Origin: RPQJ01 sp052035645
GTDB lineage: Bacteria; Pseudomonadota; Gammaproteobacteria; Steroidobacterales; Steroidobacteraceae
Direction: 5' to 3'
Length of the DNA stretch: 64,000 nucleotides
Assembly (NCBI GenBank): GCA_052035645.1
Contig: JBPOHK010000063.1
Coordinates: 1 to 64,000, forward strand
This document shows, piece after piece, positions 34,993 through 44,298 of this stretch; the stretch's first letter is position 1; each line of letters begins with the position of its first letter. A program made the translations under genes and the position numbers. Below the pieces are notes generated by a model. That model made no database searches, was not told the DNA's origin, and was given only the letters and a program-made list of their open reading frames with translations.

Positions 34993-36200
34993 GCCTGACG
35001 TACCCGTTCAAGCCCGTCACCGCCCTGCGCGACTTCCTGAAGCTGGAGTCGGCGGGCGGCATCGTGCTCGTGCTGGCCGGCGTGGCGGCGATGATCGCCG
35101 CCAACACGGCGCTGGCGCCGTGGTACGAGGCGCTGCTGCAGGTGCCGATCAAGGTCCAGGTCGGCGCCTTCAAGATCGACAAGGCGCTGCTCATCTGGAT
35201 CAACGACCTGCTGATGGCGATCTTCTTCCTGCTGGTCGGGCTGGAGATCAAGCGCGAGGCGACCACGGGCGAACTCTCGGACGGCGCCAAGATCGCGCTG
35301 CCGGCGTTCGCGGCGCTGGGCGGCATGGTCCTGCCCGCCGGCCTGTATGCCTGGATCAACTGGGGCGACCCGGTCGGCATCCGCGGCTGGGCCATCCCTT
35401 CGGCCACGGACATCGCCTTCGCGCTCGGCGTGCTCTCCCTGTTCGGGCCGCGCGTGCCGCTCGGCCTCAAGGTGTTCCTGATGACGCTCGCCGTGCTCGA
35501 CGACCTCGGCGCGATCGTCATCATCGCGCTCTTCTACACCAGCGAGCTGTCGATGCCGGCGCTGGTGGGCGCGGCGGCGGCGCTCGCGGGCCTGGTCGCG
35601 CTCAACCGCCTCGGCGTGATGCGCATCGCGCCCTACATCCTCATCGGCACCGTGCTGTGGGTGTGCGTGCTCAAGTCCGGCGTGCACGCGACGCTCGCCG
35701 GCGTCATCACCGCGCTGTGCATCCCCGCGAGCGACGCGCAGCACCCCGGCCACTCGCCGCTCAAGACGCTCGAGCACGCGCTGCACCCGTGGGTCGCGTT
35801 CGCCATCGTGCCGCTGTTCGCCTTCGCGAACGCGGGCGTGAGCCTCGCCGGCCTGAGTCTGGGCAACCTGCTGCAACCCGTCCCGCTCGGCATCGCTGCA
35901 GGCCTGTTCTTAGGCAAGCAGGTGGGCGTATTCGCATTTTCGTGGCTGGCGGTGAAACTCGGCCTGGCGCGGCTGCCGATGGGCGTGGAGTTCCGGCACG
36001 TGTACGGCGCCGCCGTGCTGTGCGGCATCGGCTTCACCATGAGCCTGTTCATCGGCATGCTGGCGTTCGAGAACAGCGCGACCGGGGACGTGGTCGTCAC
36101 CGTCCGGCTGGGCATCCTCGTCGGCACGCTGCTCTCGGCCGTGGTCGGCTGGCTCGTGCTGCACGTCGTGCTGCCGAAGCAGGCGACGCCGCACGCCTGA
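34989..36200 (+). CDS. nhaA: Na+/H+ antiporter NhaA
   Basis: A 403-residue inner membrane antiporter exporting sodium in exchange for protons. The ion-binding Asp pair is in TLAVLDDLGAIVIIALFYT, and the family segments WINDLLMAIFFLLVGLEIKRE and PSATDIAFALGVL are clear. The ATG at 34989 overlaps the comF stop (ATGA), so translation is probably coupled, an unusual partner. The stop abuts the convergent ubiA stop with no bases between. Confidence 0.96.
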   Translation: MSLTYPFKPVTALRDFLKLESAGGIVLVLAGVAAMIAANTALAPWYEALLQVPIKVQVGAFKIDKALLIWINDLLMAIFFLLVGLEIKREATTGELSDGAKIALPAFAALGGMVLPAGLYAWINWGDPVGIRGWAIPSATDIAFALGVLSLFGPRVPLGLKVFLMTLAVLDDLGAIVIIALFYTSELSMPALVGAAAALAGLVALNRLGVMRIAPYILIGTVLWVCVLKSGVHATLAGVITALCIPASDAQHPGHSPLKTLEHALHPWVAFAIVPLFAFANAGVSLAGLSLGNLLQPVPLGIAAGLFLGKQVGVFAFSWLAVKLGLARLPMGVEFRHVYGAAVLCGIGFTMSLFIGMLAFENSATGDVVVTVRLGILVGTLLSAVVGWLVLHVVLPKQATPHA

Positions 36201-37106
36201 TCAGGGCCGGAACAGGTAGTCGAGCAGGATCCCGCCGAACACGGCGAGCCCGAACAGGTTGTTGTTGAGGAAGGCGCGGAAGCACGCCGCCGGGTCGCGG
36301 TCGCGGATCAGCAGCTGCTGGTAGGCGGCCAGCGCGACCGCCACCGCCAGCCCGCCCCAGTACCAGCGGCCGAGGCCCGCCATGCGCCCGACCAGCGCGA
36401 GCGCCGCGAGCGCGCCGGCCTGCAGCGCGAGGATGATGCCGCGGTCGGCTTTGCCGAACAGGATCGCCGACGAGCGGATGCCGATCACGAGGTCGTCCTC
36501 GCGGTCGACCATCGCGTACATCGTGTCGTAGGCCGTCGTCCACAGCACCCCGGCCACGAACAGCACCCAGGCCATCGTCGGCAGTTCGCCCGTCTGCGCC
36601 GCGAAGGCCATCGGCACCGACCAGCTGAACGCGAGTCCGAGGTAGGCCTGCGGCAGCGCGAAAAAGCGCTTCAGGAACGGGTAGGTCACCGCGAGCACGC
36701 CGCCGATCAGCGCCAGCACCTGCGTCGGGCGGTTGAGCGGGATCAGCAGCCCGAGCGCGACGATCCCGAGCACGCCGAACAGGGCCAGCGCCTCCGCCGG
36801 CGAGACGGACTGCTTCGCGAGCGGGCGGTCCGCGGTGCGGCGCACGTGCGGGTCGAACTCGCGGTCGGCGAAATCGTTCATCACGCAGCCGGCCGAGCGC
36901 ATGACGAAGGTGCCGATCAGGAAGATCACGAAGACCTTCTCGTCCGGGCGGCCGTTCGCCGAGATCCAGATCGCCCACAGCACCGGCCACAGCAGCAGCC
37001 AGATGCCGATCGGGCGGTCGAGGCGCATCAGGCGGGCATACTCGCGCAGCCGCGTCCGCCACCGCGGTACGGTGACGTCCTTGCCGATCTCGGTCGCGTC
37101 GCCCAT
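36201..37106 (-). CDS. ubiA: 4-hydroxybenzoate polyprenyltransferase
   Basis: A 301-residue membrane enzyme that prenylates 4-hydroxybenzoate in ubiquinone synthesis. The aspartate motifs are NDFADREFD (77-85) and DTMYAMVDREDD. The ATG at 37106 lies 14 bases after recG. Chorismate lyase (ubiC), often next to ubiA, is absent here. Confidence 0.95.
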   Translation of the reverse strand: MGDATEIGKDVTVPRWRTRLREYARLMRLDRPIGIWLLLWPVLWAIWISANGRPDEKVFVIFLIGTFVMRSAGCVMNDFADREFDPHVRRTADRPLAKQSVSPAEALALFGVLGIVALGLLIPLNRPTQVLALIGGVLAVTYPFLKRFFALPQAYLGLAFSWSVPMAFAAQTGELPTMAWVLFVAGVLWTTAYDTMYAMVDREDDLVIGIRSSAILFGKADRGIILALQAGALAALALVGRMAGLGRWYWGGLAVAVALAAYQQLLIRDRDPAACFRAFLNNNLFGLAVFGGILLDYLFRP

Positions 37107-37120
37107 GCGCAAATCCCAGG

Positions 37121-39211
37121 TCAGACCTTCCGGAAACGCTCGCCCTCGCCGACCCAGCGGGCGACGAGCGCCGATATGTTGGACTGCGGATCGCCCAGCA
37201 TCAATGCCGCGGCCCGCTGGACCCCCGGCAGCAGGTCCGAGTCCCGGACCAGGTCCGCGACGCGCAGCTGCATCAGCCCCGTCTGGCGGGTGCCGAGCAG
37301 CTCGCCCGGGCCGCGCAGCTCGAGGTCGCGGCGGGCGACCTCGAAGCCGTCGTTGGTGTCGCGCATGACGGCCAGCCGTTCGCGCGCGACCGGCGAGAGC
37401 GGCGCCTGGTACAGCAGCACGCAGGTGCTCTCGACCGAGCCGCGGCCGACCCGACCGCGCAGCTGGTGCAGCTGTGCGAGCCCCATGCGCTCGGCGTTCT
37501 CGATGACCATCAGGCTGGCGTTCGGCACGTCCACGCCGACCTCGATCACGGTGGTGGCGACCAGCAGGTCGAGCTTGCCGGCCTTGAACGCGCCCATCAC
37601 GGCGTCCTTCTTGCGCCCGGGCATGCGGCCGTGCACGAGCCCGATGCGCACGTCGGGCAGCGCCGCGGCGAGCGTCGCGGCCGTCTCCTCGGCCGCCTGG
37701 TAGCGCAGTTCCTCGGACTCCTCGATCAGCGGGCAGACCCAGTACGCCTGGCGGCCGGAGCGGCACGCGCCCTCGATGCGCTGGACGATCTCCTCGCGCC
37801 GGGCATCGGGCAGCACCACGGTCCTTATGGGCGTGCGCCCCGGCGGCAGCTCGTCGATCACCGAGACGTCGAGGTCGGCATAGGCCGTCATCGCGAGCGT
37901 GCGCGGGATCGGCGTCGCGGTCATGACGACCTGGTGCGGATAGCGCCCGTCGGCGAGCCCCTTCTCGCGCAGGGACAGGCGCTGGTGCACGCCGAAGCGG
38001 TGCTGCTCGTCGACGACCACCAGCGCGAGACGCCGGAACGACACGCCTTCCTGGAACAGCGCGTGCGTGCCGACCGCCACCTGGATGTCGCCGGACGCGA
38101 GATCGGCCTCGAGCGCGGCGCGGACCCTGCCGGTGTGACGGCCGGTGAGCAGCGCGACGCGCACGCCGAGCGGCTCGAGCCAGGCGCTGAAATTCCGCGC
38201 GTGCTGCTCGGCGAGCAGCTCGGTCGGCGCCATGATCGCGGCCTGGGCACCGTGCTCGACCGCCCGCAGTGCCGCCAGCGCCGCGACGACCGTCTTGCCG
38301 GAGCCGACGTCGCCCTGCACGAGGCGCATCGTCGGATGCGCGCGCGCGAGGTCGGCGGCGATCTCCTGCCAGGCGCGTTCCTGCGCGCCGGTGAGCTGGA
38401 ACGGCAGGCTCGCGAGGCAGCGTCCCACCAGCGCTCCGCCGGGCGGCAGGGGCCAGCTGGCGTCGCGGTCCGCGGCCTGGCGCAGCAGGCGCAGGCTGAG
38501 CTGGTGCGCGAGCAGCTCCTCGAACGCCAGCCGACGCTGCGCGGGGTGGCGGCCCTCGTCGAGCAGCGCGAGGTCCGCGTCCGGCGGCGGGCGATGCACG
38601 TAGCGCAACGCCGCCTCCAGCGTCGGCAGGTGCAGCGCGTCGAGCACGCCGGGCGGCACGTGGTCGCGCAGTCCGCCGTCGGCCAGCATCGCCAGGGCGA
38701 GTCCGGTCAGCGAGCGCAGCCGGCCCTGCTGCAGGCCCTCGGTGGTCGGATAGACCGGCGTCAGCGACTCGCCGGCCTCGGCCGCGGCGTCCGTCCCGAC
38801 TCGCCGGTATTCCGGGTGCACGATCTCGAGCCCGCCGGGCCCGGGCCTCGCCTCGCCGTAGCAGCGCAGCCGTGCGCCGCGCACGAGGCCCGCCTGCTGT
38901 GCGGCGCTGAAGTGGAAGAAGCGCAGGGTGACGAAGCCCGACCCGTCGGCGATGCGCACCAGCAGGGCCCGGCGGCGGCGGAACACCACCTCGGCCAGCT
39001 GCACTTCGCCTTCGACGACCGCGCGGTCGCCACTGCGCAAGGTGCCGATGGGCACGACCCGCGTGCGGTCCTCGTAGCGCAGCGGCAGGTGGAACAGCAC
39101 GTCCTGCACCGTGCGCAGGCCGAGCCGCTCGGCGAGCGCGGTCGCGAGGGCGGGGCCGACTCCCCGCAGCGCGGTGACCGGCCGCTCGGCGAGCGGTGCC
39201 GCGGCGGTCAC
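37121..39211 (-). CDS. recG: ATP-dependent DNA helicase RecG
   Basis: A 696-residue superfamily 2 helicase that remodels stalled forks and Holliday junctions. It has an N-terminal wedge/OB domain (about 50-150), Walker A GDVGSGKT (300-307) and DEQH (401-404). HQLRGRVGRG and the TRQTGL C-terminal region follow. It is 16 bases after ridA, the arrangement seen in pseudomonads. Confidence 0.96.
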   Translation of the reverse strand: MTAAAPLAERPVTALRGVGPALATALAERLGLRTVQDVLFHLPLRYEDRTRVVPIGTLRSGDRAVVEGEVQLAEVVFRRRRALLVRIADGSGFVTLRFFHFSAAQQAGLVRGARLRCYGEARPGPGGLEIVHPEYRRVGTDAAAEAGESLTPVYPTTEGLQQGRLRSLTGLALAMLADGGLRDHVPPGVLDALHLPTLEAALRYVHRPPPDADLALLDEGRHPAQRRLAFEELLAHQLSLRLLRQAADRDASWPLPPGGALVGRCLASLPFQLTGAQERAWQEIAADLARAHPTMRLVQGDVGSGKTVVAALAALRAVEHGAQAAIMAPTELLAEQHARNFSAWLEPLGVRVALLTGRHTGRVRAALEADLASGDIQVAVGTHALFQEGVSFRRLALVVVDEQHRFGVHQRLSLREKGLADGRYPHQVVMTATPIPRTLAMTAYADLDVSVIDELPPGRTPIRTVVLPDARREEIVQRIEGACRSGRQAYWVCPLIEESEELRYQAAEETAATLAAALPDVRIGLVHGRMPGRKKDAVMGAFKAGKLDLLVATTVIEVGVDVPNASLMVIENAERMGLAQLHQLRGRVGRGSVESTCVLLYQAPLSPVARERLAVMRDTNDGFEVARRDLELRGPGELLGTRQTGLMQLRVADLVRDSDLLPGVQRAAALMLGDPQSNISALVARWVGEGERFRKV

Positions 39212-39227
39212 GGGGGGCTCGCCGCGG

Positions 39228-39608
39228 TCAGAGCACCATGACGCAGTCGATCTCGACCGCGGCGCCGCGCGGCAGCGCCGCCACGCCGACGGCGGCGCGG
39301 GCGGGGTACGGCTGCGCGATGTACTCGGCCATGACCTTGTTCACGAGCGCGAAATTGCCGAGGTCGGTCAGGTAGACGTTGACCTTCACCACGTTCGAGA
39401 ACGTGCCGCCCGACGCGCCGATCACCGCCTTGAGGTTCTCGAACACGCGGCGGATCTGCGCCTCGACGTCGCCCTTGGCCATCTCGCCCGTCGCCGGGTC
39501 GAGCGGGATCTGGCCCGAGAGGTACACGGTGTTGCCGGCGCGGACCGCCTGCGAGTACGTGCCGATCGCGGCCGGCGCCTGGTCGGTGTGGATGGGTGTG
39601 AAGGACAC
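39228..39608 (-). CDS. ridA: Rid family 2-iminobutanoate/2-iminopropanoate deaminase
   Basis: A 126-residue enzyme hydrolysing reactive enamine/imine intermediates from PLP enzymes. The family start TDQAPAAIGTYSQAV, the SGQIPLDP segment and the active-site Arg in YPARAAVGVAALP are present. A GTG start at 39608 is preferred because it gives 126 residues and follows GGGAG at good spacing. An extended start at 39794 would add a non-conserved tail. Confidence 0.93.
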   Translation of the reverse strand: MSFTPIHTDQAPAAIGTYSQAVRAGNTVYLSGQIPLDPATGEMAKGDVEAQIRRVFENLKAVIGASGGTFSNVVKVNVYLTDLGNFALVNKVMAEYIAQPYPARAAVGVAALPRGAAVEIDCVMVL

Positions 39609-39705
39609 GGGCTGCTCCCGGGAAAACGGCTGTTGCGGAAGGCGCATAATGAACACGGAACGGGGAATAGTGAAGGCGGCCCGCGCCGACGACCGAGGCG
39701 GCATC

Positions 39706-40203
39706 ATGCGGCGGACGACCATCGGCAGCATCCTCGCGCTCGGGACGCTCCTGGCCGCGTGCTCCGGCACGCCGGTCCTCGATCCGAAGGACACCGCGGC
39801 GACCGACTACCGGCCCGGCGCAACGTACGAGCTCTTGCGCGACCGCTTCCTGGAACACCAGGGCTGGCCCCCCGGCGTCGCGCCGCCCGAGATCGTGGCG
39901 CAGTCCGTGGCGTACCCGCAGAACGGGCCCGCCAGCGTCGCGGAGTACCGCGCGGGTCCGGGCCGCTGGCCGCGCATCGTCGGCGTGTTGCCCGCCGGCA
40001 CGCGGGTGCGACTCGAGGCGGTGGTCAGGCACCGCTACCCGATGCTCGAGGACTGGTACCAGGCGACGGGCGTCGTGCTCGACGGGGAATTCCGCGGCCG
40101 GGACGTCGAGCTGATGCGGATCTCGCAGGGCGTGCCGGGCAGCCGGATGCTGCGCGTCGATCCGGCCGAATTGCGCCTGGTCGCACCCGGCCCGGGACCC
40201 TGA
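39706..40203 (+). CDS. Putative lipoprotein of unknown function
   Basis: A 165-residue protein with a short signal sequence ending LGTLLAACSG, a lipobox with Cys at about 18. The rest is soluble, with no recognised domain. It is inserted on the opposite strand between ridA and spoT, a position usually free of plus-strand genes in related operons. It converges on spoT with 16 bases between stops. Confidence 0.6.
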   Translation: MRRTTIGSILALGTLLAACSGTPVLDPKDTAATDYRPGATYELLRDRFLEHQGWPPGVAPPEIVAQSVAYPQNGPASVAEYRAGPGRWPRIVGVLPAGTRVRLEAVVRHRYPMLEDWYQATGVVLDGEFRGRDVELMRISQGVPGSRMLRVDPAELRLVAPGPGP

Positions 40204-40219
40204 TCGGACCGGCCTCCGT

Positions 40220-42373
40220 TCAGGCGAGCGTGCGGATGACCTTGAGCACCTCGGGCATGCCGCGCACGGCGCGGATGACCGTCGCGAGCTGCTTGCGGTC
40301 GTGCACCAGCAGCTCGAAGATCAGCGTCGAGGTGTCGACGTCGCGCTCGACCACGGACACGCGGTCGATGTTGGTCTGCGTGCCCGCGATGGCCGAGGCG
40401 ACCTGCGCGAGCACGCCCATGCGGTTGGTCACCTCGACGCGGATCTCGACGTGGAATACGCGGTCGGTGGCCGCCTGCCAGGTCACCGGCACCCACTTCT
40501 CGGGCTGCTTGCGGAACGAGGCGAGGTTGCCGCAGGCCTCGCGGTGGATGACCACGCCGCGACCGCTCGAGAGGCTGGCGAGGATCGGGTCGTTCGGGAT
40601 CGGGAAGCAGCAGCGCGCGTAGGTGACGACCAGGCCCTCGGTGCCGGCGATCGCCAGCGGCCCCGCGGCGACCTCCGGGACGCCGTCCGAGTCGGTCGGC
40701 AGCAGGCGGCGGGCGATGAACGGCGCGACGCGCTCGCCGAGGCCGATCTTCTCGTACAGCTCCTCGCGGCTGCGCAGGCCGAGGTCGACGGCGACCGTGT
40801 CGATCGTGGACTCCGGCACCTTCTTCAGGTTGAGCGAGAATTCCTCGAGCGCCTGGTTCAGGAGCCGCTTGCCGAACTCCGCGGCCTCGCCGCGCTTCAT
40901 GTTCTTCAGGTACTGGCGGATGGCCGCTCGCGCCTTGGCGGTCACCACGAAGCCCATCCACGCGGGGTTCGGCGTCGCGCCCTTGGCGGTGATGATCTCG
41001 ACGGTCTGGCCGTTGCGCAGCGGGGTGCGCAGCGGCACGAGGCGACGGTCGACCTTGGCGGCGACGCAGCGGTTGCCGATGTCGGTGTGCACCGCATAGG
41101 CGAAGTCGACGCAGGTGGCGCCCCGCGGCAGGCGGCGGATCTCGCCCTTGGGCGTGAACAGGTAGGTCTTGTCCGGGAACAGGTCGACCTTGACGCTCTC
41201 GAGGAATTCCTCCGAGTTGCCGCCCTGCTGGATCTCGACCAGCTGCTGCAGCCACTCGCGCGTGCGGTCGTTCTGCTCGCCGGAGCCCGCCTCGCCGCTC
41301 TTGTACTGCCAGTGCGCGGCGATGCCGGTCTCGGCGACGCGGTGCATGTCGATGGTGCGGATCTGCACCTCGATCGGCATGCCGTTCGGGCCGAACAGCG
41401 TCGTGTGCAGCGACTGGTAGCCGTTGACGCGCGGGATCGCGATGTAGTCCTTGAAGCGGCCGGGCATCGGCTTGTACACGCCGTGCACCACGCCGAGCGC
41501 GCGATAGCAGGTGTCGACGGCGTCGACGACGATGCGCACGCCGTACACGTCGACGATGTCGCTGAGCGAGACCTTCTTGCGCCGCATCTTCTCGTAGATG
41601 CTGTAGACGTCCTTCTCGCGGCCCTCGACCTTGCCCTCGATGCCCGCCTTGCCGAGGGCCTCGCGCAGCGCGGTGGAGATCCGGCCGAGGAACTGCTTCT
41701 GGTTGCCCTTGGCGGCCTTCAGCGCGGTCTCGATCACCTTGTAGCGGCGCGGGTAGAGCGCGCGGAAGCCGAGGTCCTCGAGCTCGCGCTTGATCGAGTG
41801 CATGCCGAGGCGGTTGGCGATCGGCGCGTAGATCTCGAGGGTCTCGCGCGCGATGGTGCGGCGCTTGGCCGGCGGCATCGCGCCGAGCGTGCGCAGGTTG
41901 TGCGTACGGTCGGCGAGCTTGACCATGATGACGCGGATGTCGCGCACCATGGCGAGCAGCATCTTCCTGAAGCTCTCGGCCTGCGCCTCGGCCCGGCTGC
42001 GGAACTGGATCTGGTCCAGCTTGCTGACGCCGTCCACCAGCTCGGCCACGTCGGCGCCGAATCGGGTGGTGATCTCCTCCTTGGCGATCGGCGTGTCCTC
42101 CATGACGTCGTGGAGGATCGCCGCGATCATGGTCTCGGCGTCGAGGTGCAGGTCCGCGAGCAGGTCGGCGACCGCGACCGGGTGGGTGATGTACGGCTCG
42201 CCGGAACGCCGGCGCTGGCCGTCATGGGCCTGGAAGGCGAGGTCGTAGGCTTCCTGGATCCGCTCGACGTCCTCGGGCGGCAGGTAGGTCTCGAGCTTCG
42301 AGACCAGCTGGTTGATGCCGATCGACCGTCTTCCGTAGGGCAGCAGGCTGCGCAGGGAAGACGTGACGTCCAC
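40220..42373 (-). CDS. spoT: Bifunctional (p)ppGpp synthetase/hydrolase SpoT
   Basis: A 717-residue stringent-response enzyme. The N-terminal HD hydrolase has His50, His64 and HDVMED at 88-93. The synthetase domain has DVYGVRIVV and GRFKDYIAIPRVNGYQS, and TGS (PKGEIRRLPRGATCVDFAY) and C-terminal ACT domains follow. The intact HD site means hydrolase activity is likely, so SpoT rather than RelA. It follows rpoZ by 18 bases. Confidence 0.96.
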   Translation of the reverse strand: MDVTSSLRSLLPYGRRSIGINQLVSKLETYLPPEDVERIQEAYDLAFQAHDGQRRRSGEPYITHPVAVADLLADLHLDAETMIAAILHDVMEDTPIAKEEITTRFGADVAELVDGVSKLDQIQFRSRAEAQAESFRKMLLAMVRDIRVIMVKLADRTHNLRTLGAMPPAKRRTIARETLEIYAPIANRLGMHSIKRELEDLGFRALYPRRYKVIETALKAAKGNQKQFLGRISTALREALGKAGIEGKVEGREKDVYSIYEKMRRKKVSLSDIVDVYGVRIVVDAVDTCYRALGVVHGVYKPMPGRFKDYIAIPRVNGYQSLHTTLFGPNGMPIEVQIRTIDMHRVAETGIAAHWQYKSGEAGSGEQNDRTREWLQQLVEIQQGGNSEEFLESVKVDLFPDKTYLFTPKGEIRRLPRGATCVDFAYAVHTDIGNRCVAAKVDRRLVPLRTPLRNGQTVEIITAKGATPNPAWMGFVVTAKARAAIRQYLKNMKRGEAAEFGKRLLNQALEEFSLNLKKVPESTIDTVAVDLGLRSREELYEKIGLGERVAPFIARRLLPTDSDGVPEVAAGPLAIAGTEGLVVTYARCCFPIPNDPILASLSSGRGVVIHREACGNLASFRKQPEKWVPVTWQAATDRVFHVEIRVEVTNRMGVLAQVASAIAGTQTNIDRVSVVERDVDTSTLIFELLVHDRKQLATVIRAVRGMPEVLKVIRTLA

Positions 42374-42391
42374 GGCGAGCGGGCCCCGGGG

Positions 42392-42673
42392 TCAGTCCCC
42401 CAGCCCGATCTGCGGCGCGCGGAGCTCGCCCATGAACTCGGGCTCGGGCACGAATTCCTGGGGCGGAGGCAGGTCCGGCTCCTCGAGGATCTCGAGGCCG
42501 ACGTGGCCCGCCGCGATCTCGCGAAGCGCCAGCACGGTCGGCTTGTCGTTCTCCCAGTCGAGCGTGGGCTCGGCCCCGTTGGCCAGCTTGCGCGAGCGCT
42601 TGGAGGCGACCAGCACCAGCTGGAACAGGTTGGGAACGTTCTGCAGGCAGTCTTCGACGGTGATGCGGGCCAT
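42392..42673 (-). CDS. rpoZ: RNA polymerase omega subunit
   Basis: A 93-residue omega subunit. MARITVEDCLQNVPNLFQLV and ASKRSRKLANG are diagnostic. It is normally preceded directly by gmk; here a 7-kb type IV pilus block separates them. Confidence 0.96.
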   Translation of the reverse strand: MARITVEDCLQNVPNLFQLVLVASKRSRKLANGAEPTLDWENDKPTVLALREIAAGHVGLEILEEPDLPPPQEFVPEPEFMGELRAPQIGLGD

Positions 42674-42933
42674 GGTTTGCGTCGGTCAGTCGGGCAGGGA
42701 CAAGGGGCGAAAGCATACCATAAGGCCCCCGGGCGCCATCCGCCGGGGTCCGGTAAGCCGGACGGCCGGCCGGGCGGGCCCGCCGGGGCCCGGCCTGTCC
42801 CGCGGGCCCGGGCCGGGCGTGGACGGCCCCGTGACCCGGGTCACAGAATCCTTCCCACCGGGCTCCCGGGGCCCGGTTCGGTGGTATGTTTCATCGTGAA
42901 AAAGCCTTACCCCGCAACTTCATAGGCGCGCCG

Positions 42934-43359
42934 ATGGACCACGTCCAAACCCGCCGACCGACCTGCGAAAACGGCCGCAGCCGCGGCTTTTCGCTCATCG
43001 AACTCATGATCGTGATCGCGATCGCCTCGATCCTGCTCGCGGTCGCGATCCCGAGTTACCGCGAGTACATCCGCCGCGGCGCGATCGAGGAGGCCACGGC
43101 CTCCCTGGCTGCCGGCCGCGTGGTCGACGAGCAGTTCTTCCTCGACAATCGCTCGTACACGGACGCGCCGTGCCCGGCCAGCACCGACCGGTTCACGATC
43201 AGCTGCACGTCGGACGACACCACCTACACGATCACGGCGACCGGCACGGGCAACCTGAACGGTTTCATCTACACCATCGACGAGACCGACACCCGCACCT
43301 CCGACGGGCCGTGGGGGTCGGGCACCTGCTGGATCACGCGCAAGGGGGACTCGTGCTGA
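42934..43359 (+). CDS. pilE: Type IV pilus minor pilin PilE-like
   Basis: A 141-residue prepilin. The leader ends SRG, cleavage falls before Phe19, Glu is at mature +5, and the helix is FSLIELMIVIAIASILL. A C-terminal Cys pair (about residues 133 and 141) may form the D-loop. The 260 bases upstream are extremely GC-rich until a TATGTT hexamer and a TTTCA-TCG-TGAAA palindrome at 42889-42901, just before the gene. It is first of the minor pilin operon. Confidence 0.85.
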   Translation: MDHVQTRRPTCENGRSRGFSLIELMIVIAIASILLAVAIPSYREYIRRGAIEEATASLAAGRVVDEQFFLDNRSYTDAPCPASTDRFTISCTSDDTTYTITATGTGNLNGFIYTIDETDTRTSDGPWGSGTCWITRKGDSC

Positions 43360-43904
43360 AGCCGGTTCCGGTCCGGGGCCCGGCCCCGGGCTTCACGCTG
43401 GTCGAGATGATGATCGCCCTGACGGTGATCGGCATCCTGCTGGTGCTCGGCGTGCCCGCGATGCGCGGGGTGGTCGAGAACACCCGCATCCGGGCCACCA
43501 GCGAATCGCTCAAGTACGGCCTCGACCTCGCCCGCAACGAGGCCGTGCGCCTCAACCAGGAGATGGAATTCGCCATCACCGACGAAGGCTGGGTCGTGCG
43601 CGTACCGACCGCGGACGACAGCGCGCCGCTGCTGCACTCCGGCACCGGGCGGGAATCCGGCAGCGAAGTCGCTCTCACCGTCCTGCCCACGGGTGCGGAG
43701 CGCGTCACCTTCGATTCGTTCGGGCGTGCGCTGGCCGCCAACCGGGCCGACGCCTCGGCCCCGATCACCGCGATCGACATCGAGTCCGTGAACGGGGCGA
43801 CGCTGACCGGCTACCGGCCGCTGCAGGTCCAGGTCCTGCCGGGCGGTGCCGCCCGCCTCTGCGACCCGGCCGTCGACGCCACCGATCCGAGGGTCTGCCT
43901 GTGA
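43353..43904 (+). CDS. fimT: Type IV pilus minor pilin FimT/GspH-like
   Basis: A 183-residue prepilin with a very short leader ending APG and helix FTLVEMMIALTVIGILLVLG. The GspH-type region LARNEAVRLNQ follows. A GTG start at 43353, with GGGGGA in front, overlaps pilE by 7 bases. FimT-type pilins can bind DNA in some relatives; that role here is only possible. Confidence 0.87.
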   Translation: MLKPVPVRGPAPGFTLVEMMIALTVIGILLVLGVPAMRGVVENTRIRATSESLKYGLDLARNEAVRLNQEMEFAITDEGWVVRVPTADDSAPLLHSGTGRESGSEVALTVLPTGAERVTFDSFGRALAANRADASAPITAIDIESVNGATLTGYRPLQVQVLPGGAARLCDPAVDATDPRVCL

Positions 43905-44287
43905 TGCACCGGCCCATGAACGTGCTGCCCCGCGCCCAGCAGGGGTCCGCCCTGGTCGAGGCGCTGGTCTCCGTGCTGCTGTTCTCCATCGCCATCATCG
44001 CCCTGATGCGCGTGCTGGGCACCGCGGTCAAGGACTCGGGCGACATCCAGTACCGCGCGATCGCGGCCACCGTCGCGGACGAGACCATCGGCCGCATGTG
44101 GGTCGACCGCGGCAACCTCGCCGCCTACGAGGAAGATGCCGCGGCACTCGACGCCGGCATCGGGCTGCCGGGCGGCACCCGCACCGTCGCCGTCGACGGC
44201 AACCGCGTGACGGTCACGATCGACTGGCAGCCGCCGGGCACGGGTGCGCACACGCACACCATCACCGCCACCCTGACGGGCAACTGA
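43904..44287 (+). CDS. pilV: Type IV pilus minor pilin PilV
   Basis: A 127-residue prepilin with leader ending QQG and helix SALVEALVSVLLFSIAIIAL, the PilV pattern with Ser rather than Phe at +1. The ATG at 43904 overlaps the fimT stop (TGATG); GTG at 43901 and ATG at 43916 are alternatives. Confidence 0.87.
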   Translation: MHRPMNVLPRAQQGSALVEALVSVLLFSIAIIALMRVLGTAVKDSGDIQYRAIAATVADETIGRMWVDRGNLAAYEEDAAALDAGIGLPGGTRTVAVDGNRVTVTIDWQPPGTGAHTHTITATLTGN

Positions 44288-44298
44288 GGGAGCAACGG

